From positions 947,597-1,011,596 of the forward strand of contig NZ_QGLP01000004.1 of the NCBI RefSeq assembly GCF_003202915.1: DNA of 64,000 nt, in the 5' to 3' direction. Position 1 is the first letter of the stretch. Each line of letters opens with the position of its first letter. The translations under genes and the position numbers were made by a program. Positions 18,950-27,223 of the stretch are shown one piece after another. The notes under the pieces are model-generated. The model made no database searches and had not been told where the DNA came from. It worked only from the letters and a program-made list of their open reading frames with translations. Source of the stretch: Gilliamella apicola (GTDB lineage: Bacteria > Pseudomonadota > Gammaproteobacteria > Enterobacterales > Orbaceae).

Positions 18950-19221
18950 GACTTAGTTCTTAGCCCTGGGGTTGTAGAGTTAGGTATATGAAAAAAGCGT
19001 TAGGACGTTAAAGAATAATTGCCTAGCTAAGGAAGCAGGCTGACAAAGTGTGCGATAAAAGCGATTTTGTGGCGCGACATTAGCAAAGTACTGACAATCG
19101 AGAGAGATTAGTATGGTAAACAGGCAAAAACAGGGAAATTCGACAAGGCTGTAGTTTGTCAGAAACAAATTAAACCGGTGCGTTAAGAGCGAACGAAGAC
19201 GGAAGGTAGTTACATCGTGAC
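18950..19221. other. B2-B3 spacer, first part
   Basis: Non-coding, with a degenerate post-gene hairpin (from 19019) and sequence shared with the A1-B1 spacer. No gene is seen. Confidence 0.5.
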
Positions 19222-19687
19222 CACTTGCATAGTCGCTGCGGGTATTGGTAAAGAGGGTTCGCGCAAACCTTCTTTATTCGGCCGTAAACGTTATATAGAA
19301 ATAGCCACAAAACCCGCTAAAAATAACAAATATTTGAAATTAAATAAACTAAAATACGAGGAGCGGTTTTTTGAACTTAAAATGCTCAATGATTAAAATG
19401 TTCTTAATTGATAAAAATACCAAAAAAAGTAAAAACAACTCAAAATAGGGCTAAAAATTAGGGACCAAATTTTTAATTTGTAGGTGTTTTTATCGTTAAC
19501 ACTTTGGTTTTGAATTATAATTTTTCATTGAACTTTACAAAAGTTAACAATTAAACAGTCAAAATAAGTTGCATCGTTTTTTTCAATCACTATACTTTTA
19601 TAACATATTTATATGAATGGATAATTTCATACCAAGTTAGTTTAAAATTGTCAATTAATCATTAAGTTAATTGACAGGAATGTCAAT
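19222..19687 (+). repeat. B-type leader, copy 3 (before B3)
   Basis: Near-identical to the leader before B2: hairpin 19250-19275, promoter TTGCAT (19569-19574) and TATACT (19591-19596) with a 16-bp spacer including T7, and the hairpin over the ribosome-binding site at 19670-19687. Confidence 0.8.
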
Positions 19688-21205
19688 ATGTATTGTAGTC
19701 ACCCCCCTTCAATCTGCCAAACTTATAATTTAAATTCGTTAAAGTTAAGCTTAGATAGTTTATTAACTTACTACCATTTATTTTTTCAGCAAACACGACA
19801 AAATTTTTCAAAATTTGTTGGTTTAGTTTTTTTATCTCAGCAGATTGTTTTCGCGTTAACTATGGTTGTTTTACTTTCTATTTCTTTTTTTAATCATGCA
19901 TTAACCGTTAAGACGACCAATATTATTCAAGGTTCAGCACCTTATTTAACTTTCGACGGTGGTCAAACCCGGGTGACTAATACCGAAGCGCTACTTGGGA
20001 TATCCCTTTCTGATGGTAGAAAATTCACTCCCGCAACCCCTAATTCAAATGACAATCCTATTGAGTTACCTGTTGCCGGTCAGAGTTTTCTGGATATTGG
20101 TATGTTAGTGCCAGCGAATACAGATTCTATTGCATTAAGTTCACTTATTGGTCCCCCCTATAATTATTGGGGGGATGATGATGGCGATGGTCAAGGGGTT
20201 GATGGTATTACTGCTACGGGTAGTTTAAGTATATCCATTGTTGATAAAAATAATCAGGCTGTATCACGTAATACCGTGTTAACAATTTGTAATGCGCCTT
20301 ATAAATTAACCTTATCTAATACTGAAGGTACATTAAAAACACGTTATGGTGTACCAAATGAAAGTCCTTTTAGTGCAAGTAATGTCAGTTATTATATTAA
20401 TCCTAAGGCAACGCCAGTAATTTGTTTTGCAAAACCTGTCGTCAGATACGGTACAGATGATTATGCTGGTCCTGCTAACATATGGGACCCTGATAAGGGG
20501 TTTCTTCCTCAGTCAGTTACGCCGTCGTCTTATGGTTTAAACTTTCCGACTACGGGTGCGCATAATTTATATTTTGATTTAGATATAGGTGGGAATAATC
20601 AGGACTTATATTGGGAGCCCGTTTCGCATGGTGGTATTACGGCGACGATGACATCTCCAACCCAAACTAGTGTTCGAGTCACTTTAACTGGTCCGGCTGT
20701 TACTGACGATTCGCAACGGAATTCAGATAATCCAACTCGTATCGATAGGCTATCTTTGCCACAGGTATTTGAGTTAGTTGGTCGTGATAGTCCTGGTGGT
20801 AGAGGTAATGTCATCGTCAAGTATGGTTTTGTATTAAAGCAGTGGTTCGTCAACCGTGGTACTAGTTTTTACACTAATTCTAGTACAACATCGTGGTGTA
20901 GAAAAATTGGTGATTATCGGCTGCCTGAGATAAAGGATTTAACTAACGCGATTTGTCGATATGGAAGCAACACTTGTAAAGGTGCTACACCATCGTCATC
21001 TAGTGCTCATTACCAGCGTCGCATTGGGGCCGGGTTCTTCACGGAGTGGGGGCTCATGAGAAGTTACACAGGTGCTAACTTCAATAGCTATAGTTATTGG
21101 ACGAGTGAGGTATCACATAGCGATTACAATTTCACCGTTTACGCGCCAGATGGTTATGTGGCACGCAATAATACGACTGAAGGTGGGCTTTGTATCTATC
21201 CTTAG
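19688..21205 (+). CDS. DUF823-like secreted adhesin-like protein, copy B3
   Basis: 505 residues, almost identical to B2 along the gene, leader and tail, so a recent duplicate. In the last 32 codons B2 and B3 differ at seven codons, every one changing the amino acid and none silent (Arg/Ser, Val/Thr, Gly/Ala, Ser/Pro, Ser/Thr, Ser/Gly, Thr/Ile). That concentration suggests selection for variation in the C-terminal tip or import of a different tail by gene conversion. The start is ATG 19688; the C6 run is in frame. Confidence 0.85.
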   Translation: MYCSHPPSICQTYNLNSLKLSLDSLLTYYHLFFQQTRQNFSKFVGLVFLSQQIVFALTMVVLLSISFFNHALTVKTTNIIQGSAPYLTFDGGQTRVTNTEALLGISLSDGRKFTPATPNSNDNPIELPVAGQSFLDIGMLVPANTDSIALSSLIGPPYNYWGDDDGDGQGVDGITATGSLSISIVDKNNQAVSRNTVLTICNAPYKLTLSNTEGTLKTRYGVPNESPFSASNVSYYINPKATPVICFAKPVVRYGTDDYAGPANIWDPDKGFLPQSVTPSSYGLNFPTTGAHNLYFDLDIGGNNQDLYWEPVSHGGITATMTSPTQTSVRVTLTGPAVTDDSQRNSDNPTRIDRLSLPQVFELVGRDSPGGRGNVIVKYGFVLKQWFVNRGTSFYTNSSTTSWCRKIGDYRLPEIKDLTNAICRYGSNTCKGATPSSSSAHYQRRIGAGFFTEWGLMRSYTGANFNSYSYWTSEVSHSDYNFTVYAPDGYVARNNTTEGGLCIYP

Positions 21206-21274
21206 GACTTAGTTCTTAGCCCTGGGGTTGTAGAGTTAGGTATATGAAAAAAGCGTTAGGACGTTAAAGAATAA

Positions 21275-21290
21275 TTGCCTTGGCAGGCAA
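21275..21290. terminator. Array post-gene hairpin after B3
   Basis: TTGCCTTGGCAGGCAA, the array's post-gene hairpin with one A missing. The following 60 bp match the tail after A2 (from 16581), marking the right edge of the array near 21340. Confidence 0.4.
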
Positions 21291-21428
21291 TGGCGCTGTT
21301 AGCGTCGAAGATAAAAAGCGATTTTGGAGCTTAAAATGAACTTTTGCCCCAAATGGGGTTGGTTTATTTTGAAGTAATGGTTTTTTATAGCAATAAAATA
21401 AAGGAACGTGGTTTTTGCTATTCAAAGT

Positions 21429-22478
21429 CTATTCCGCAAACTTATTTTTGTGATCATAACGATTATAATGAATATCATCACTAATTAAGTAATTATAGAT
21501 ATCATCAACAATCTCTATGCCATTTCTTAAGTAATCGGCTTCACGTTTTTTGCTTCTTTCTCCGGGAAAGAAAACTTCACTAACGCCTTTAGCTGGTTTA
21601 GCTTGTTTTAGTTGGTCAAGCATTGCGGACATAGTTTGTTTAAAAATATCTAGGCCAATAAAATATTCAGGATTGATCACAATATGCAGATGACCGAGGT
21701 TTCGACCTTCAGAGAGGTCGGCATACATTGATGAGACGTTTTTGCCAAATGGCAAGCCAAGTAGAATGCCAGAAAGAACATCTACCATCATCATTAAACC
21801 ATAACCTTTGGCATCAGCGATTGGTAATAAGGCATTTACTTTGTAGGGATCGGTTGTGGGTTCACCATGTTCATCAACCGCCCAAGTTGGTGGAATTGCA
21901 GCGCCTTTAGATCTTGCGTATAAGACTTTTCCCCATGCTTGAACTGTGGTTGCCATGTCGAACGAAACAACACGCTCATCGTTAGTTGGTGCAGCAAAAG
22001 CGATAGGATTAGTGCCAAAAAATTCTTCGGCGCCACCATAGGGAACAGCCATTGGGTCAGACTGGCACATGGATATGGCGACTAAGTTTTGTTTAGCAGC
22101 CATTTCAGTAAAGTAGCAAAGCGAGCCACTATGCGACATTCGACGAATTCCTACCACGGCAACGCCATTTTTTTTTGCCATTTCTATCGCTTTGTCCATA
22201 CCAACTTTAGCGGCAACTAAACCGCAACCATTATCAAAATCTAATATTGCTGACGATGGACCAGTCTGTTTATAGTTGACATTAGGATAGGCAGTCATGC
22301 CTCCTTTGGCAATGCGCTCAGCATAGTATTCAACTCGTACTGCACCATGTGAGTGAATGCCTCGAGCATCGGCAAATGCTAGCGTATCAGCGGCGATATC
22401 GGCATGCTCTTGAGTCAATCCCGCTTTATATAATTTTTTGGCAATTAAGTTGTGTAGTGTTGGTCTATCTAGTCTCAT
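21429..22478 (-). CDS. allD: Ureidoglycolate dehydrogenase AllD
   Basis: NAD-dependent oxidation of (S)-ureidoglycolate to oxalurate in the cytoplasm. It belongs to the malate/L-lactate dehydrogenase (Ldh2) family and closely resembles E. coli AllD: DARGIHSHGAVRVEYYAERI, RMSHSGSLCYF, MCQSDPMAVPYGGAEEFFGTNP, FDMATTVQAWGKVL, KGYGLMMMVDVLSG, GIEIVDDIYNYLISD. I chose ATG 22478 because GAGGAG lies 7 nt upstream; a GTG at 22496 would overlap that Shine-Dalgarno. It is the last gene of the minus-strand cluster allC-MFS-allE-arcC-allD. Confidence 0.95.
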   Translation of the reverse strand: MRLDRPTLHNLIAKKLYKAGLTQEHADIAADTLAFADARGIHSHGAVRVEYYAERIAKGGMTAYPNVNYKQTGPSSAILDFDNGCGLVAAKVGMDKAIEMAKKNGVAVVGIRRMSHSGSLCYFTEMAAKQNLVAISMCQSDPMAVPYGGAEEFFGTNPIAFAAPTNDERVVSFDMATTVQAWGKVLYARSKGAAIPPTWAVDEHGEPTTDPYKVNALLPIADAKGYGLMMMVDVLSGILLGLPFGKNVSSMYADLSEGRNLGHLHIVINPEYFIGLDIFKQTMSAMLDQLKQAKPAKGVSEVFFPGERSKKREADYLRNGIEIVDDIYNYLISDDIHYNRYDHKNKFAE

Positions 22479-22526
22479 TTTAAAACTCCTCGCCACGCTA
22501 TTGGTTATGGCTATTTAGATTTTGCA

Positions 22527-23429
22527 CTATTGTGTGATAATGGTGCCTTTGGTTTGTGCTAATAGCGATTCAATATCGGTTAAGTTGCCGATATAAGCTG
22601 TGTTACCGGTTTGCTGAACAAATTCAATGACTGATTTTATTTTTGGCCCCATAGCGCCGTCATCAATTGCCATTGGTTGTATTCGTTTAGTATCGACTTT
22701 GCCTAAAGCTGTTTGTTGTGGTGTTCCCCAGTTTTCATATACGGCATCAGTATCTGTTAAGATCATTAAATGGTCGGCTTTCAGTTCAATGGCAAGTTGT
22801 GCGGCGCTATGATCCTTGTCGATCACCGCCTCAATACCTTTGTAGCCCGATTTATCTTTAATTACCGGAATGCCTCCACCACCATTGCAGATAACGATAG
22901 TATCTTGGTTGACAAGGTCTTTAATAGTATCAAGCTCGATAATTTTTTGTGGTTTTGGTGATGCGACTACTCGACGCAGGTATTTGCCATCTTGCTTAAA
23001 TTGCCAGCCATATTGAGCTTGGAGTTTTTGTTGTTCTGCTGGTTGATATACAGGCCCTATATATTTGGTAGGCTCTTTAAATGAAGGGTCGTTACTATCT
23101 ACCTCGACTTGCGTTAATACACAAGCGACTTGGTTGACATTGTCATATTGCTGTAAGCTTTGCTTTATCATATAACCTAACATGCCTTGTGTTTGTGCAA
23201 CCAGCACATCCAGAGGGTAAGCAGGTACATTGGGGTAACTAGCATTTTGTAGGGCAAGAAGTCCCACTTGCGGTCCGTTGCCGTGCACAATAACAAGTCG
23301 ATATTTATTGGCTAATTTTGCAATAAATTTAGTGGTGCTGTTGATATTTTGATATTGGTTATCAATAGAGAGTAATTCGTTTCGTTTCGAAATCGCATTA
23401 CCACCTAATGCTATAACTATGAGTTCCAT
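22527..23429 (-). CDS. allK: Carbamate kinase (AllK/ArcC type)
   Basis: Transfers phosphate from carbamoyl phosphate to ADP, yielding ATP and carbamate, which decays to ammonia and CO2. The 300 residues are of the amino-acid-kinase fold: IVIALGGNAI at the N terminus, HGNGPQVGLL, AQTQGMLGYM, VICNGGGGIPV, EAVIDKDHSAAQLA, LTDTDAVY and AIDDGAMGPKI. Its place between allE and allD identifies it as the energy-conserving step of ureide breakdown (AllK role) rather than arginine deiminase metabolism; no arc genes are nearby. allK versus arcC is therefore a context call. Confidence 0.9.
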   Translation of the reverse strand: MELIVIALGGNAISKRNELLSIDNQYQNINSTTKFIAKLANKYRLVIVHGNGPQVGLLALQNASYPNVPAYPLDVLVAQTQGMLGYMIKQSLQQYDNVNQVACVLTQVEVDSNDPSFKEPTKYIGPVYQPAEQQKLQAQYGWQFKQDGKYLRRVVASPKPQKIIELDTIKDLVNQDTIVICNGGGGIPVIKDKSGYKGIEAVIDKDHSAAQLAIELKADHLMILTDTDAVYENWGTPQQTALGKVDTKRIQPMAIDDGAMGPKIKSVIEFVQQTGNTAYIGNLTDIESLLAQTKGTIITQ

Positions 23430-23455
23430 ACGGTGTCCTATATTATGTTTATTGT

Positions 23456-24235
23456 TTAAAGTTCCACATCACGATGGCAATCTTTAGAGTAGATATAACT
23501 TAATGGCTGCTGGCCAACGGCGTAACAAGCTTGCAAAGCATAGGCACCCATAAAAATGTAGTCATCCTTTTTGACCGGTATCCATTGATTATCAAGCAGA
23601 TACATACCTTCACCGCTAAGTAAATAGGCGCCATGTTCTTGTACATGGGTTTCGATATAGCCATGACTTGCGCCTGGTAGGAAAGTGAGAATATGGAAAT
23701 TCATATCAAATCCGAGCTCTTTAGGCAGTAAGTCTTGGATGAATACGTTATCCATATTTTCATAATTTACCCGCTCAAGATGTTGAATATGATTGGCAAT
23801 CACACGTGTTTGATATCCTGAAATAGGGTTATAGCGGCGTTTGTATAAAAATAAACGCGACGAAGCCGTCAAATTTTGTAAATAGAGTTTGACGCCTGCG
23901 GGGCAATAGATATAGCCACCAGTTTGTAGATGATATGTTTGCTCATTAGCTTTAGCACTAACTTCGCCTTCAATCACATAAGCAAATACTTCAATGCCAT
24001 CATCACCAAATCCTTGTAAGTTTTGTCCACCTTGATACATGGTGAGAAGATAATCGACAAAAGAAGCTCCAAGTTTAGGCGTAGCTAAAATAGTAATGTC
24101 ACAATTTTCAAAACCAGGAATTATATTTTTAACTAAACCATCTGGAGGGATTAAGGCAAAATTTTGCCGTTTGATCACTGCGCGTGAAGCTAATAGGTCT
24201 TTTGGGTAACCGATGTTATTGTTGATATATCCCAT
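23456..24235 (-). CDS. allE: (S)-ureidoglycine aminohydrolase AllE
   Basis: Converts (S)-ureidoglycine to (S)-ureidoglycolate with release of ammonia. A 259-residue bicupin, very close to E. coli AllE: DGLVKNIIPGFENCDITIL, TPKLGASFVDYLLT, GGYIYCPAG, LPKELGFDMNFHILTF, then the Mn-binding second cupin PGASHGYIETHVQEHGAYLL and IPVKKDDYIFMGAY, ending YSKDCHRDVE. It follows the MFS gene after a 116-bp gap that carries a large hairpin. Confidence 0.96.
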   Translation of the reverse strand: MGYINNNIGYPKDLLASRAVIKRQNFALIPPDGLVKNIIPGFENCDITILATPKLGASFVDYLLTMYQGGQNLQGFGDDGIEVFAYVIEGEVSAKANEQTYHLQTGGYIYCPAGVKLYLQNLTASSRLFLYKRRYNPISGYQTRVIANHIQHLERVNYENMDNVFIQDLLPKELGFDMNFHILTFLPGASHGYIETHVQEHGAYLLSGEGMYLLDNQWIPVKKDDYIFMGAYALQACYAVGQQPLSYIYSKDCHRDVEL

Positions 24236-24302
24236 AATGATCTCCTTGGAACATATGCTTGAGATTTTAGGCTAAATATGCCGTTAACATACTAATTTCA
24301 AT

Positions 24303-24338
24303 CAACTATTTATCGCATTTCTTGTCGATAAATAGTTG
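24303..24338 (-). other. Long hairpin between the MFS gene and allE
   Basis: Perfect 13-bp arms CAACTATTTATCG (24303-24315) and CGATAAATAGTTG (24326-24338) with a 10-nt loop. It lies between two co-directional genes without a following T-run, so an mRNA processing or partial-termination element, or an internal operator, is more likely than a full terminator. Confidence 0.55.
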
Positions 24339-24351
24339 CTAGTTTGCGTAA

Positions 24352-25584
24352 TTAATTGGTTATGTGTTTACGCAAATTAATTACAAAGAATAAGGCTGTT
24401 GCAATAAATAAGATTGCAATAGCAACATAAAATCCAGTAATTTTGGTTCCTGTTATATCCGCTAATAAACCAGTTAATGGTGGAGCGATTACTGATGAAC
24501 TCATACCGAAGAAGTTAAATACCCCAAATGCTGTACCATAACTGTTTTTAGGCGCAATATCTGCCACATGCGAAATGAGAATCGGTTCAACCACAAACTT
24601 ACCAAATAATCCATAAAGGATTAATCCCATTAATAATAAGGTGATGGTTGAGGATTGAACTGCCATTAAAAGAGTTATCGCTGAGAGCAGTTCCAAGACA
24701 ATGATAAAGAAAAGTCGTTTAGACCGAAATTTATCCGAAATTTTGCTGATAACCAACGCACCAGGAATGGCGGCGAATGCCACTAATGATGATGCCGAAC
24801 CGATACTACCACCGGTAAAACCACGTTCAGTTTCGAGAAAATTTGGTAACCAGCTTACCACCATGTAGTAACCATAACATGTCGCAAAGTACATGATGTA
24901 ACACGCTACCATCGGGCTAGTAAAAAAATTGTTTTTTTCTTTTTGCGCAATATTTGTATCTGGTTTTTGCTGTTTTTTCTGAGCAATAACGGTTTTGACT
25001 GATGGTTCTTTGATAATGATCGCAAATCCAGCAATTAAGCAGAGTGTTAGTACAGCAATAATATAGAGCATATATTGCCATGGCATATCTAAAGCTTTAA
25101 CTAAAAAGCTAGTCGATAGTAAACACACTCCCATACCTAATGCGGCTCCAGTATTGATAATGGCTGAAGCAAAACTACGGTTTTCAGCAGGAATATTTTC
25201 AGCTGACAGGGACCAAGCCGAACCATAATAAGATCCACAACCAAGACCAGCGAGCAGACTACCGATGTAGATCATCGTCATAGTTTGTGCATTACCAATC
25301 ATAATTGCCGCAATGGTAAAGAGGATAAAACCGGGAATGACGACAGCTTTTTTGCCATATTTATCGACTAAGATCCCAGCAGGGATTTGCATTAAGGTAT
25401 AGGAAAAAAAGTAACAGCTAGCAATTAAACCAAGTTCAGTATTGGATTGCTGTCCTACAGTTTGCTGAATTTCCGGAAAAATTGCAGCTAAAACCGGACG
25501 ATAAATCCACATGACTAACCAACCAAGGAATAGTAAAGCGACGATTTTATGCCAGTACTGAATGCCACCTTTTTTTTCTGTCAT
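24352..25584 (-). CDS. MFS transporter of the ureide cluster
   Basis: 410 residues, 12 predicted TM helices, with the MFS signature DKYGKKAVVIPG after TM2 and a cytosolic loop (KTVIAQKKQQKPDTNIAQKEK) between TM6 and TM7. It sits 12 bp after allC and upstream of allE, so it is almost certainly co-expressed with ureide catabolism. Uptake of allantoate, allantoin or another ureide is the natural guess. No sequence feature proves the substrate, and it is not of the NCS1 type used for allantoin in E. coli. Confidence 0.85.
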   Translation of the reverse strand: MTEKKGGIQYWHKIVALLFLGWLVMWIYRPVLAAIFPEIQQTVGQQSNTELGLIASCYFFSYTLMQIPAGILVDKYGKKAVVIPGFILFTIAAIMIGNAQTMTMIYIGSLLAGLGCGSYYGSAWSLSAENIPAENRSFASAIINTGAALGMGVCLLSTSFLVKALDMPWQYMLYIIAVLTLCLIAGFAIIIKEPSVKTVIAQKKQQKPDTNIAQKEKNNFFTSPMVACYIMYFATCYGYYMVVSWLPNFLETERGFTGGSIGSASSLVAFAAIPGALVISKISDKFRSKRLFFIIVLELLSAITLLMAVQSSTITLLLMGLILYGLFGKFVVEPILISHVADIAPKNSYGTAFGVFNFFGMSSSVIAPPLTGLLADITGTKITGFYVAIAILFIATALFFVINLRKHITN

Positions 25585-25596
25585 TTTATTTCCTTA

Positions 25597-26823
25597 TTAT
25601 TCTTGATAAGCCAATTGATAAAGGGCGTAAGTTAACGCTTTTATTCCTTCGACTAAATCTTCAGTTTTAGTGTCTTCTGCTGGATTGTGGCTAATGCCTT
25701 TGATGCTAGGTACAAATAACATCGCGGTTGGCACTCGTGGTGCGAATATTTGCGAATCGTGACCAGCTCCGCTATGCATCACGCGATAGCTTAGATTTTC
25801 TTGTTTGCAGATGTTTTCAAGCATTTTGATTAGTTTGTTGTCCATGGGAATTGGTGGTTCATCCATCCAACGATTTATTTCAATTTCAAGAACAAGTTCT
25901 TTGGCAATACGTAACATGTCAGCTTCAAGTTCTTCAGTAAATTGCTTCAGGTCTGCTTGATCTGTATGACGGCAATCAATTGTGAACATCACTTCACCAG
26001 GAACCACATTAACCACATTCGGTTTTGGCTCGACATGACCGAAGGTTAATACCAGCGGATCGCCTACTTTGATTGCTTTATTAATTGATTCTTGGCAAAT
26101 TCGGCTAAAGGCATAGATGGCATCTTTGCGATAGCTCATTGGCGTGGTGCCGGCGTGATTAGCTTCACCAATTAAACGAATATTATAACGACGTTGGCCG
26201 ACTATGCTGGTAACCACCCCGATGCTTTTTTGTTCTCTTTCCAGTACACCACCTTGTTCGATGTGGATTTCTAAAAAGGCTTTGATGTCGGTACGCGCTT
26301 TTTGGCTGTTAAATTTGAATCCGCAGTTGCGCATAGCGTCGACAAATTTAATACCATTATTGTCTTCAATTGAAGCAACATCCTCATTATTAGCAATGGC
26401 AAATACGTTTTTGCTTCCCCAAAAGACATAAGGAAAGCGACTGCCTTCTTCTTCGGCCATGGAGATAAGTTCTAAGGTGCGTAACGGTTGACCGTAATTT
26501 TCTTTAAGGTATTTCATGGCAAGCATAGCGGCAATGATGCCAAGTTGACCATCGAGTTTGCCACCATTGACCACGGTATCAACATGCGATCCCGACATGA
26601 TAACTTGATCTCTGTATTTGCTACCTTCAAATCGACCATATAAGTTGCCGACATCATCGAAATAGGTGTTCATGCCAATATGTGAGAGTTTTTCTTGGAT
26701 GGCTTTTTGGGCAGCTAGCCACTCTGCTGTATAAAGTAATCGGGTAGTACCACCTTGTTCTAAACCACCAAAGCTAGATATCCATTTAACGGCATTAGCA
26801 ACATCATCGTATAAAATATTCAT
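25597..26823 (-). CDS. allC: Allantoate amidohydrolase AllC
   Basis: Mn-dependent hydrolysis of allantoate to (S)-ureidoglycine, CO2 and ammonia. 408 residues of the M20 amidohydrolase family. Metal and substrate ligands are visible: GSHVDTVVNGGKLDGQLG, EEEGSRFP, HIEQGGVLE, a dimerisation domain beginning NHAGTTPM, and HSGAGHDSQIFA near the end. First gene of the minus-strand cluster, divergent from allF. No allantoinase (allB) is present in the window. Confidence 0.95.
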   Translation of the reverse strand: MNILYDDVANAVKWISSFGGLEQGGTTRLLYTAEWLAAQKAIQEKLSHIGMNTYFDDVGNLYGRFEGSKYRDQVIMSGSHVDTVVNGGKLDGQLGIIAAMLAMKYLKENYGQPLRTLELISMAEEEGSRFPYVFWGSKNVFAIANNEDVASIEDNNGIKFVDAMRNCGFKFNSQKARTDIKAFLEIHIEQGGVLEREQKSIGVVTSIVGQRRYNIRLIGEANHAGTTPMSYRKDAIYAFSRICQESINKAIKVGDPLVLTFGHVEPKPNVVNVVPGEVMFTIDCRHTDQADLKQFTEELEADMLRIAKELVLEIEINRWMDEPPIPMDNKLIKMLENICKQENLSYRVMHSGAGHDSQIFAPRVPTAMLFVPSIKGISHNPAEDTKTEDLVEGIKALTYALYQLAYQE

Positions 26824-27223
26824 AAATATTTACCTGCTATTTAAAACTCCATCATTGTTAACATCGACTATTTTTGATATTAACCGCGTATATCATTTCG
26901 ATATTACCGATCATTTTAAATGGTTTTTTTGTTTACCATACTATTAATAGCAAATAATAATGTGATCAAACTAGCTTTTTTATGTTTGTGAAATTTAATT
27001 AAATTAAGGAGTTATTATTATAAAAAATTTTTTAATAATTCTTTATCATACTGATTTTAAATAATATTATACTTTTGATATCGTTAATGTTTTGTGATGT
27101 ATTACCTGCTTATTCGGCATTTTTTCCGTAATATATAAATACTATCTAACGTGTAGATTTTTATAATGAGCTTAAAGAGGTTCAAAGTTAATCGCATTTT
27201 TCATAATTGAGAGGCCTGTTCTC
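26824..27223. promoter_or_regulatory. Divergent allC-allF regulatory region
   Basis: 400 bp without a gene, strongly AT-rich. It must carry both promoters of the ureide cluster and is where AllS would be expected to act. Half-sites TGTGA occur at about 26961 and 26987, but neither has a matching TCACA partner. The allF Shine-Dalgarno is GAGAGG about 10 nt before ATG 27224. Confidence 0.5.

Larger units (their letters stand above)
10400..21300 (+). repeat. Tandem array of five paralogous adhesin-like genes (A1-B1-A2-B2-B3)
   Basis: Five genes of about 1.5 kb repeat in the same orientation with start-to-start spacings of 2203, 2073, 2472 and 2256 bp. They fall in two subtypes. A1 and A2 have a leader and start region beginning ATGGATTAT. 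B1, B2 and B3 begin ATGTATTGT. Intergenic DNA is also repeated: a leader before every gene and a small hairpin after nearly every gene. B2 and B3 are almost identical including flanks, so they are the youngest duplication. No transposase or integrase gene is seen inside. Confidence 0.93.

Noticed and set aside
20930..21205. Diversity-generating retroelement as the source of tail variation in the adhesin array
   Set aside because: The lectin-like C terminus invited the idea, but B2/B3 differences are not confined to adenine positions, and no reverse transcriptase or template repeat is seen in the window.
10400..21300. CRISPR-like or integron-like array
   Set aside because: Repeats are whole genes with leaders, not short direct repeats with unique spacers; no cas, integrase or attC-like features.
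26941..27000. CRP sites in the allC-allF gap
   Set aside because: Only TGTGA half-sites without the matching TCACA arm at the right spacing.
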